NCBI GenBank assembly: GCA_946539175.1 | Contig: CAMNHH010000111.1 | Span: 1 to 6,989, forward strand | Direction: 5' to 3' | Length of the DNA: 6,989 bases | DNA from: an uncultured Clostridia bacterium | GTDB lineage: Bacteria > Bacillota > Clostridia > Oscillospirales > Oscillospiraceae | In this document: one piece after another, positions 1 through 5,849 of the stretch | Layout of the letters: each line of letters starts with the position of its first letter | How positions within the stretch are numbered: position 1 is the first letter of the stretch | Program-made: the position numbers and the translations under genes | The notes under the pieces: model-generated | The model's input: only the letters and a program-made list of their open reading frames with translations | What the model was told of the DNA's origin: nothing | Databases searched by the model: none

Positions 1-10
1 TTCTTTGGTA

Positions 11-1249
11 TTAAGGATAAATCTCGTTGGCGGCAAAAGCCTCCAGCAGCTTCTCCATATCGGAGGGGCAGCGCAACGGCTCGCCCCGGGCGGCGATGGC
101 GTTGGCAACGTCCTTCAGACCGTTGCCGGTGACCACGCAGACCACCGTGGAATCGGCGGGCAGTCTCCCCTGCTCCAGGAGCTTTTTGACGCCGGCGGTG
201 CCGGTGACGCCTGCGGGCTCCCCGAAGACGCCGCAGCTCTCGCCCAGCAGCTTCTGGGCCGCCATGATCTCCGCGTCCGTGAGCTCCACGGTGAGGCCGC
301 CGGATTCCCGGATGGCGGCGATGGCCTTGTCCGCGTTCCGGGGCACGCCCACGGCGATGGAGTCCGCCAGGGTGTTCTCCTCCATGGGCTGCCAGGGCTC
401 CCCGGTCTCCACGGCCCGGTTGATGGGATAGCAGCCGGCGGCCTGGGCGGAGATCAGCCTCGGCAGCCGGTCGATGAAGCCGATGGCGTAGAGGTCCTTG
501 AGACCCTTCCAGAGCCCGGCGATGGTGCAGCCGTCGCCCACGGAGATGGCGATATAGTCCGGCACCTGCCAGTTCAGCTGCTCCATGATCTCCAGGCCCA
601 CGGTCTTCTTGCCCTCGGAGAGGTAGGGGTTGATGGCGGCGTTGCGGTTGTACCAGCCCCATTTCTCAATGGCGGCCTTGGACAGCTCGAAGGTGTCCTC
701 ATAGCTGCCCTGGACGGAGATCACCGTGGCGCCGAAGGTCATGAGCTGGGCCACCTTGCCCTTGGGGGCCCGGGCGGGCACGAAGATATAGGTCTTCAGC
801 CCAGCCGCGGCGGCGTTGCCGGCCAGAGAGGAGGCGGCGTTGCCGGTGGAGGAGCAGGCGATCACCTTGGCGCCGGCCTCCCGGGCCTTGGCCACCGCCA
901 TGGCGGAGGCCCGGTCCTTCAAAGAGGCGGTGGGGTTCACCCCGTCGTCCTTGATCCAGAGCTTTTTCAGTCCCAGCCGCTCTGCCAGCCGGGGCGCCTC
1001 ATAGAGGGGGGACCAGCCCACCCGCAGCTCCGTGTCTGGGGTCGTTTCCTCCACGGGCAGCAGCTCCCGGTAGCGCCACATGGTGGGATTCTTCCGGGCG
1101 GCCAGCTGCTCCTTGGTGAAGCGGGCCTTGATGTAGTCGTAGTCGTAGATAACGTCCAGGATGCCGCCGCAGACGCAGTTGGTGAGATCCGGGACAGCCT
1201 CGTATTCCTTCCCGCATTTCACGCAGCGGGCGCAAATCACATTTCGCAT
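11..1249 (-). CDS. thrC: Threonine synthase-like PLP-dependent enzyme (fold type II)
   Basis: Encodes 412 residues from the ATG at 1249 to TAA at 11-13. Threonine synthase converts O-phosphohomoserine to threonine and phosphate in the cytoplasm using PLP. An N-terminal Cys-pair segment (C9-x2-C12 and C25-x-C27) resembles the zinc ribbon of the archaeal/long-type enzymes. PTASLKDR carries the likely Schiff-base Lys (K111), STGNAASS (134-141) is the usual substrate/PLP loop, and TGNGLKD (374-380) is the typical C-terminal motif. Length fits the family. The frame is open to 1300, but an AAGGAGA-type ribosome site at 1258-1266 sits just before the chosen ATG, and the extra 17 upstream residues look like untranslated leader. 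One oddity is the phosphate-binding loop, which reads VGDGCTIAG (237-245) instead of the GNAGN expected in well-studied ThrC. A related PLP lyase acting on another amino acid is therefore possible. Fold and cofactor are near certain; substrate is less so. Confidence 0.8.
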   Translation of the reverse strand: MRNVICARCVKCGKEYEAVPDLTNCVCGGILDVIYDYDYIKARFTKEQLAARKNPTMWRYRELLPVEETTPDTELRVGWSPLYEAPRLAERLGLKKLWIKDDGVNPTASLKDRASAMAVAKAREAGAKVIACSSTGNAASSLAGNAAAAGLKTYIFVPARAPKGKVAQLMTFGATVISVQGSYEDTFELSKAAIEKWGWYNRNAAINPYLSEGKKTVGLEIMEQLNWQVPDYIAISVGDGCTIAGLWKGLKDLYAIGFIDRLPRLISAQAAGCYPINRAVETGEPWQPMEENTLADSIAVGVPRNADKAIAAIRESGGLTVELTDAEIMAAQKLLGESCGVFGEPAGVTGTAGVKKLLEQGRLPADSTVVCVVTGNGLKDVANAIAARGEPLRCPSDMEKLLEAFAANEIYP

Positions 1250-1257
1250 GTCAATCG

Positions 1258-1266
1258 TCTCTCCTT
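1258..1266 (-). promoter_or_regulatory. Ribosome binding site deciding the threonine synthase start
   Basis: AAGGAGAGA on the minus strand ends eight bases before the ATG at 1249. It favours this start over the in-frame upstream codon at 1300, which would put both this site and a hairpin inside the coding sequence. Confidence 0.75.
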
Positions 1267-1274
1267 GTCGTTCC

Positions 1275-1295
1275 CAGACGGCCCGCAGCCGTCCG
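1275..1295 (-). other. GC-rich hairpin between SLH copy 1 and threonine synthase
   Basis: CGGACGGC and GCCGTCTG pair over 8 bp (one G-U) around a 5-base loop, within the 56-bp gap. No U-run follows on the minus strand; the ribosome site comes next, about 8 bases on. It could be a weak attenuating or mRNA-processing structure, or chance in GC-rich DNA. Confidence 0.4.
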
Positions 1296-1302
1296 CGCAA
1301 TG

Positions 1303-1851
1303 GGTTTATCCCTTGGGTCCGTAAACCTTGCAGAGGAAGGTCATGACCTGGGCCCGGGTACAGGTCTCGTCGGAGCCGAAGAGCCCGTCCCCCACGCCGG
1401 CGGTGACGCCGTTCTCCACGGCCCAGAGCACCGCCTTGTAGTAGTAATCCGAGGGCTTCACGTCCTTGAAGGGGTTGTAATTGCCGCTGGGCTGGGGACG
1501 GCCCTTGGAGGCCCAGAGGTAGGTCATCACCTGGGCCCGGGTGCAGTTCTCGCCGGGGCCAAAGTGGGTGGGGTCCACGCCGCCGGTGACGTTGTTCCGG
1601 TAGGCCCAGACCACGGGCTTGTAGTAGTAATTGCCGGGCTTCACGTCCACGAAGGGACAGCTGTAGCTGCTGCTCCAGGGCTCCTTCAGGGCCTTCCAGA
1701 GGAAGGTCATCACCTGGGCCCGGGTGCAGTTCTCATTGGGACCGAAGTGGGTGGCGTCCACGCCGCCGGTGATCTGGGGATCATGCGCAAGGGCCCACAT
1801 GACGGGCTCGTAGAAGTAGTCCCAGGCGCCCACGTCCACGAAGGGAGGCTT
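1303..1851 (-). repeat. SLH-encoding direct repeat, copy 1
   Basis: This 549-bp segment matches 3571-4119 at a constant offset of 2268 with no gaps and only seven mismatches (1342, 1345, 1360, 1370, 1810, 1819, 1828). The stretch 1371-1809 is identical base for base. It runs from just past the stop codon to the Lys codon before PPFVDV, so it covers exactly the three SLH domains. Similarity falls abruptly at 1852, with only a short conserved patch near 1883-1920 further into the gene. Confidence 0.95.
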
Positions 1852-3450
1852 TTCCACGAAGCTGGCGCGGATGTTCACGTCCTTGTTCAGGTTGAAGGTA
1901 TAGACGGCGTTCTTGCTGAGCCGCTCATAGGTTTTGGCGTCGTACCACATTTTGAACAGATGATTGGGATCGGCCTTGGCCTCCAGGGTGACGGGGCCCT
2001 CCTCCTCGCCGCCGAAGTCCAGCACGGTGTGCCATGCGTCGTTGGGCGCCCGGTCATAGCGGATCTTTCCGCCGCCGTAGGGCACTTCCGCCGCCAGGAT
2101 ATAGGTATTGGGAATCCGCACCGAGACGCAGGCGCCCACGAAGTTGGGAATGGAATACCAGCTGGCCAGATCGTACAGCTCCAGCACCTTCACGTTCAGA
2201 CCCACGGGGGTGGGCTTCAGCTTGTCGTAACGGATGCTGTAGGAGGAGGAGCGGAAATCCACCCGGGTGTAATAGGTCTTGCCGGCCTCCAGAACGCCCT
2301 CGCAGGGGGCAGTGACGCCCACGGCAGAGCTGGGATACCACGCGTCGGCTTCCGCGATGATGCCCGGCGTCAGGGAACCGGAAACCAGCCAGTTGTCGGC
2401 GGAGCTGCCGGCCTTCGGGGTCTCCAGATAGAACTGACAGCTGGTGATGGAGCTTCCGCTGGGGACGGTCACGCTGTAGATGACGTCAAACCAGTAGTCG
2501 TTGACTCTTCTGGCCTCCAGATACGTGCCGCCGTAGAGATGGATCTCAGGCAGGGCGCCGCCCAAATCCGTATAGACCGAGATTCTGCTGTAGTAGGTCT
2601 TGCCCTTTTCCATGGGGAAGTTGTAGATCAAATCGTCCACGCCGACGCTGTTTTGCGAGGGGTAGAACCAATCCGCGTCCGCCGAATAGGACGCGCCGCG
2701 GCCCGTGCGGACCGTGGGAATCCCCACGTCTTCGGTCAGGCATTTTTCCGGCAGCGTCACGTAGAGCTCCACGCTTTTTACGCAGCGGGTCCAGACGCCG
2801 TAGAGGGTCATGGGCGCATACAGCTCCGTTGTAAAGGGGAAAAAGCCGCTTACGTCAAAGGGATCGTCGCTCCAATCCCAGAATCTCGCGTAGGGGGCGC
2901 TCATACGCACCGCGTCGAAGTTGCGGATGCAGTCCCAGACGGTGCCGCCTATGGGCACCTGGATGGGCTTGGGGGCCGTGCCGTAGCCGTTGGCGTCGAA
3001 GCTCACGGTGACGGTCTCGGAGGCCGCCGTCAGGGAAACGGCATAAAAGACCTCGTCGCTGTTGACCAGGAATACGTCCTCCGCCTCTACGCTGCGGCGG
3101 TTGATGGTCGCGGCGGTGAATTCGGTGAAGTCGTAGCCGGGCTTGGCGTACAGGTGGACCTGGGCCTTATAGGTTTCGCCGGCCACGAAGGTCTCCTCAT
3201 CGAAGACCACCCGGCCCATGCCGTCGTCGTTGTAGTAATAGCAGTAATCGACGGTATAGTATTCCGTATCCTGCGGACTGCAGGGAACGGCCTTGGTATT
3301 GGGATGCTGCCCCGCCATGGGGTAGCTGATAAACAGGTCGGCGCTGCTGATCTCCTCGTCTCCGCCGGCGTAGGAGATCGTGGGCATCAGGCCAAACAGG
3401 ATGGACAGTACGAACAGCAGGGCAAGAATGCGGGTCAATGACTTTTTCAT
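1306..3450 (-). CDS. Secreted SLH-domain surface protein, InlB-like repeats (copy 1)
   Basis: Encodes 714 residues. MKKS plus a hydrophobic core form a Sec signal peptide, probably cut after A28 (SYA|GG). The mature part has: module A (about 39-140); an InlB B-repeat-like segment (146-222, beginning VTVSFDANGYGT and closing with MTLYGVW); modules B (227-330) and C (337-450), which share an aGKTYY core with A; a divergent InlB-like repeat (455-533, ending NAVYTFNLNK...ASF); and three SLH domains (535-588, 599-648, 660-709) with TRAQ at 576, 637 and 698, an exact 61-residue period. SLH domains normally bind pyruvylated secondary cell wall polymer, so the protein should sit on the cell surface with the beta-rich part exposed. 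No enzymatic motif is visible; adhesin or S-layer accessory roles are guesses. The start is supported by AAAGGAG at 3459-3465. It lies 123 bp downstream of its paralogue and shares a near-identical SLH block with it. Confidence 0.93.
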   Translation of the reverse strand: MKKSLTRILALLFVLSILFGLMPTISYAGGDEEISSADLFISYPMAGQHPNTKAVPCSPQDTEYYTVDYCYYYNDDGMGRVVFDEETFVAGETYKAQVHLYAKPGYDFTEFTAATINRRSVEAEDVFLVNSDEVFYAVSLTAASETVTVSFDANGYGTAPKPIQVPIGGTVWDCIRNFDAVRMSAPYARFWDWSDDPFDVSGFFPFTTELYAPMTLYGVWTRCVKSVELYVTLPEKCLTEDVGIPTVRTGRGASYSADADWFYPSQNSVGVDDLIYNFPMEKGKTYYSRISVYTDLGGALPEIHLYGGTYLEARRVNDYWFDVIYSVTVPSGSSITSCQFYLETPKAGSSADNWLVSGSLTPGIIAEADAWYPSSAVGVTAPCEGVLEAGKTYYTRVDFRSSSYSIRYDKLKPTPVGLNVKVLELYDLASWYSIPNFVGACVSVRIPNTYILAAEVPYGGGKIRYDRAPNDAWHTVLDFGGEEEGPVTLEAKADPNHLFKMWYDAKTYERLSKNAVYTFNLNKDVNIRASFVEKPPFVDVGAWDYFYEPVMWALAHDPQITGGVDATHFGPNENCTRAQVMTFLWKALKEPWSSSYSCPFVDVKPGNYYYKPVVWAYRNNVTGGVDPTHFGPGENCTRAQVMTYLWASKGRPQPSGNYNPFKDVKPSDYYYKAVLWAVENGVTAGVGDGLFGSDETCTRAQVMTFLCKVYGPKG
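2101..3336 (-). repeat. Three diverged beta-rich modules in SLH copy 1
   Basis: The protein encoded here contains three related units of about 100 residues: A (39-140), B (227-330) and C (337-450), with an InlB-like segment between A and B. Each opens with a short strand and Pro (ISYPMAG, VTLPEK, LETPKAG). Each then has an aromatic strand (DWFYPS in B, AWYPSS in C), a turn-strand core (VAGETYKAQV, EKGKTYYSRI, EAGKTYYTRV), and a closing strand (FYAVSL, IYSVTVP, VSVRIP). Homology was judged by eye; similarity is only protein-level and low. The likely fold is Ig-like, by inference. Confidence 0.6.
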
Positions 3451-3458
3451 GGAGATCG

Positions 3459-3465
3459 CTCCTTT
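3459..3465 (-). promoter_or_regulatory. Ribosome binding site of SLH copy 1
   Basis: AAAGGAG on the minus strand with an 8-base spacer to the ATG at 3450, agreeing with the signal peptide start. Confidence 0.8.
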
Positions 3466-3549
3466 CTCAACTGTTGCGGCTGGTCTTTTGTCGGTATCGC
3501 GGCTTTGTCGGGCGTTTCGGATCCGGGCCGTCGGGAACGCCTCGGGTCC

Positions 3550-3564
3550 GGGGCCTGCGGCCCC
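3550..3564 (-). other. GC-rich hairpin after SLH copy 2
   Basis: GGGGCC and GGCCCC form a perfect 6-bp stem with a 3-base loop, starting about 9 bases past the stop codon at 3574. No U-run follows on the minus strand, so it is not a standard intrinsic terminator. The rest of the 123-bp gap shows no clear promoter. Confidence 0.35.
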
Positions 3565-3570
3565 TTGTCT

Positions 3571-4119
3571 GGTTTATCCCTTGGGTCCGTAAACCTTGCA
3601 GAGGAAGGTGATCACCTGGGCCCGGGTGCAGGTCTCGCCGGAGCCGAAGAGCCCGTCCCCCACGCCGGCGGTGACGCCGTTCTCCACGGCCCAGAGCACC
3701 GCCTTGTAGTAGTAATCCGAGGGCTTCACGTCCTTGAAGGGGTTGTAATTGCCGCTGGGCTGGGGACGGCCCTTGGAGGCCCAGAGGTAGGTCATCACCT
3801 GGGCCCGGGTGCAGTTCTCGCCGGGGCCAAAGTGGGTGGGGTCCACGCCGCCGGTGACGTTGTTCCGGTAGGCCCAGACCACGGGCTTGTAGTAGTAATT
3901 GCCGGGCTTCACGTCCACGAAGGGACAGCTGTAGCTGCTGCTCCAGGGCTCCTTCAGGGCCTTCCAGAGGAAGGTCATCACCTGGGCCCGGGTGCAGTTC
4001 TCATTGGGACCGAAGTGGGTGGCGTCCACGCCGCCGGTGATCTGGGGATCATGCGCAAGGGCCCACATGACGGGCTCATAGAAGTAATCCCAGGCCCCCA
4101 CGTCCACGAAGGGAGGCTT
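3571..4119 (-). repeat. SLH-encoding direct repeat, copy 2
   Basis: Partner of 1303-1851, in the same orientation, in the upstream paralogue. Of the seven differences, the three at the 5' end of the coding block (4078, 4087, 4096) are synonymous. The four near the stop codon include two amino-acid changes. The identical core is 3639-4077. Confidence 0.95.
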
Positions 4120-5724
4120 CACTACAAAAGTTGCCGAGATTTTTGTGTTTTTGTTCAGGTTGAAGGTATAGACGGCGTTTTTGCTGAGCATCTCATAGGT
4201 TTCGGTATTGTACCAGCTTTTGAACAGATGATTGGCGTCCGCCATGGCCTCCACGGTAACGGGTCCCTCCTCCACCTCATAGTTCAATGTGGTCTCATAG
4301 AAGGGGTTCTCCTTTGCGTAACGGATCATGCCGCCGCCGTGGGGAACGGTCCCATAAAGCTGGTATTGCCGCGGGATCGTCACCGAGATCACCGCGCCGA
4401 CGGTGTTCGGCGCGCTGCCGGTGGCAAGATTAACCATCTTCACCAGCTTCACGCCGCGCCCCCGCAGCGTGAGCTTCAGGGTGTTGTAGGCGATGGAATA
4501 GGCGCAGCCGGAGCCGCCGATGGTGATCATGGCGTAGTAGGTATTGCCCGCCGCAAGGGTGCCCGTGTAGTAGGAACCGGAGCAGCTCGAGTTCTGATAC
4601 CAGCCCGCGATCTTCATATCCAGGCCGGGGGTCAGACCTGTGATCTTCGGCTTGCTGCCGGAAGCGCTCTGGCCCGCCTGGGGCGTCTCCACATAGGCCG
4701 CAGCGGAAGTCAGAGAGCTTCCGCCGGGGACCGTCAGCTTGTAGATCACGCTGATGCGGTCATCGCCCCAACGCTCGACAGAGACCACGGTGCCGCCGTA
4801 GAGATTGATCTTGGGCAGCTTCCCGGCCAGGCGTGTGTGGATCATGGCCTGGCTGTAGTAGGTGTCTCCCTTCCGGAAGGGCTGGATGTAGACCAGATCG
4901 TTGTGCAGATGGCCGTCCACCAGGCCAAGATAGAAGTACTCCGGTTCCACGTAGTAGTCGGCGTTGGCCGGAACGGTGATGGTCGGCTTGTACACATCCT
5001 GCGTAAAGCAGTTGGGCGGTACCTGCACGTAGAGGTCCACGGTATCCACCGTGACGGACCAGAGGGCGTAGTAGGTGACGTCCTCCGTGATCGGATCGTA
5101 ATAACCGACCGCGTTGTAGGAGTAGGGAATGTCCAGAGGATCCAGAGCCCACATGACGAAGCTCTCATAATCCTGTATCGGGTCCAGGGTGCTGACGTCC
5201 GCCACCGCGTCGGCCAGAGTCGCGCCCTTTGGTACCTGCACGGGATCGTGGGGCGTTCCGCGGCCGCCGGTGTCAAAGGTGACGGTCCAGGTTCCCAGTG
5301 CGGCCCGGAAGAACACCGTGTAATACGCCGAGCCGTCGTCGTCCAACGTTACAGCATCCGGCCAGTGGCCGTTGATATATACCTCCGAGGCATCGGTAAA
5401 GGCATATTCCTCCGTCTTCGGGACCAGGTGGACCTGGCAGGCGTAAAGACGGCCGGCGGTGAACAGCGTGTCCTCCAGGAATTTGCCCACAGGCATCCCG
5501 TTCTGACAGTCAAAGAAGTGGACAAAGTCGATGGTGAAGTCCTTGCTGCCGACGACGGTGCCCTGCATATTCGGGAGCTGGCCGCCCATCGGGTAGTGGA
5601 CGAAGACCCTGGCGTTCTGAATGGGATCGGGATCCCCGCCGGCCTCTGCACCGACGGGCATGACGCCGAGCATCATCATCAGCGCCAGAAGGATCGACAG
5701 AATCTTTACGATTGATTTTTTCAT
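3574..5724 (-). CDS. Secreted SLH-domain surface protein, InlB-like repeats (copy 2)
   Basis: Encodes 716 residues, collinear with the paralogue downstream. The signal peptide ends in a classic AEA|GG site after residue 28. It is followed by module A (39-142, starting near YPMGGQLPN, a motif echoed as YPMAGQHPN in the other copy), an InlB B-repeat-like segment (146-223, VTFDTGGRGT to DVTYYALW), modules B (226-333) and C (342-452), a divergent InlB-like repeat (457-535), and three SLH domains (537-590, 601-650, 662-711). The final SLH differs from copy 1 by D to G in the segment before ETCTRAQ and M to I just after it; the rest of the SLH block is identical in protein. The predicted location is the cell surface, anchored to cell wall polysaccharide. 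The exposed region is much more diverged than the anchor, which suggests diversifying function or different ligands. AAAGGAG at 5731-5737, six bases before the ATG, supports the start. No catalytic motif is seen. Confidence 0.93.
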   Translation of the reverse strand: MKKSIVKILSILLALMMMLGVMPVGAEAGGDPDPIQNARVFVHYPMGGQLPNMQGTVVGSKDFTIDFVHFFDCQNGMPVGKFLEDTLFTAGRLYACQVHLVPKTEEYAFTDASEVYINGHWPDAVTLDDDGSAYYTVFFRAALGTWTVTFDTGGRGTPHDPVQVPKGATLADAVADVSTLDPIQDYESFVMWALDPLDIPYSYNAVGYYDPITEDVTYYALWSVTVDTVDLYVQVPPNCFTQDVYKPTITVPANADYYVEPEYFYLGLVDGHLHNDLVYIQPFRKGDTYYSQAMIHTRLAGKLPKINLYGGTVVSVERWGDDRISVIYKLTVPGGSSLTSAAAYVETPQAGQSASGSKPKITGLTPGLDMKIAGWYQNSSCSGSYYTGTLAAGNTYYAMITIGGSGCAYSIAYNTLKLTLRGRGVKLVKMVNLATGSAPNTVGAVISVTIPRQYQLYGTVPHGGGMIRYAKENPFYETTLNYEVEEGPVTVEAMADANHLFKSWYNTETYEMLSKNAVYTFNLNKNTKISATFVVKPPFVDVGAWDYFYEPVMWALAHDPQITGGVDATHFGPNENCTRAQVMTFLWKALKEPWSSSYSCPFVDVKPGNYYYKPVVWAYRNNVTGGVDPTHFGPGENCTRAQVMTYLWASKGRPQPSGNYNPFKDVKPSDYYYKAVLWAVENGVTAGVGDGLFGSGETCTRAQVITFLCKVYGPKG
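4369..5610 (-). repeat. Three diverged beta-rich modules in SLH copy 2
   Basis: Same arrangement as in the paralogue: units at residues 39-142, 226-333 and 342-452. Cores are TAGRLYACQV, RKGDTYYSQA and AAGNTYYAMI; openings are VHYPMGG, VQVPPN and VETPQAG; closings are YYTVFF, IYKLTVP and ISVTIP. The order matches unit for unit, so the triplication predates the duplication of the whole gene. Confidence 0.58.
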
Positions 5725-5730
5725 GTTGAG

Positions 5731-5737
5731 CTCCTTT
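5731..5737 (-). promoter_or_regulatory. Ribosome binding site of SLH copy 2
   Basis: AAAGGAG on the minus strand with a 6-base spacer to the ATG at 5724, agreeing with the signal peptide start. Confidence 0.8.
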
Positions 5738-5800
5738 CCGTCGTGGTAAAATGGTCAATTTGCCTTTGTCTGCTGCTTGGGGACCGGGGTGGGGCGCGGA

Positions 5801-5831
5801 GCGGCGCGGGGGACCAGATCCCCGCGGCCGC
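5801..5831. other. Imperfect GC-rich hairpin after the PLP enzyme gene
   Basis: GCGGCGCGGGGGA and TCCCCGCGGCCGC pair as about 12 bp with one bulge on each arm and a 5-base loop. On the plus strand a T-rich stretch follows (six Ts at 5839-5844), giving a terminator-like look for transcription against the genes. On the minus strand the same stretch is an A-rich run between stop codon and hairpin, with no U-run after it, so termination of the PLP gene here is uncertain. Confidence 0.35.
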
Positions 5832-5849
5832 TCTTCTCTTTTTTCTGCC

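Noticed and set aside
1250..1300. Upstream start for threonine synthase adding 17 residues
   Set aside because: It would place the ribosome site and the 8-bp hairpin inside the coding region. The extra residues do not resemble the family N-terminus, and the zinc-ribbon start fits the ATG at 1249.
5..1324. Plus-strand 439-codon frame opposite threonine synthase
   Set aside because: Same GC-bias shadow; the minus-strand product has clear PLP-enzyme motifs.
1338..1734. Regularly spaced repeats suggesting a CRISPR-like array
   Set aside because: The repeats are in frame, spaced 183 bp, and encode the conserved helix of consecutive SLH domains.
1269..3539. Inverted match of about 15 bases between the gap at 1269-1284 and the gap at 3525-3539
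   Set aside because: Short, needs a one-base gap, and is GC-rich; not enough to claim a mobile-element end or shared regulatory site.
1300..5715. Very long plus-strand reading frames antisense to both SLH genes (over 700 codons each)
   Set aside because: Their translations are low-complexity, rich in Gly, Val, His and Ala, with no recognisable domain. They arise because the minus-strand genes rarely use codons whose complements are stops. The minus-strand frames have signal peptides, ribosome sites and known domains.
5738..5775. Possible promoter with TTGACC upstream of SLH copy 2
   Set aside because: No acceptable -10 element lies 16-18 bases downstream; that position falls in the ribosome site and start codon.
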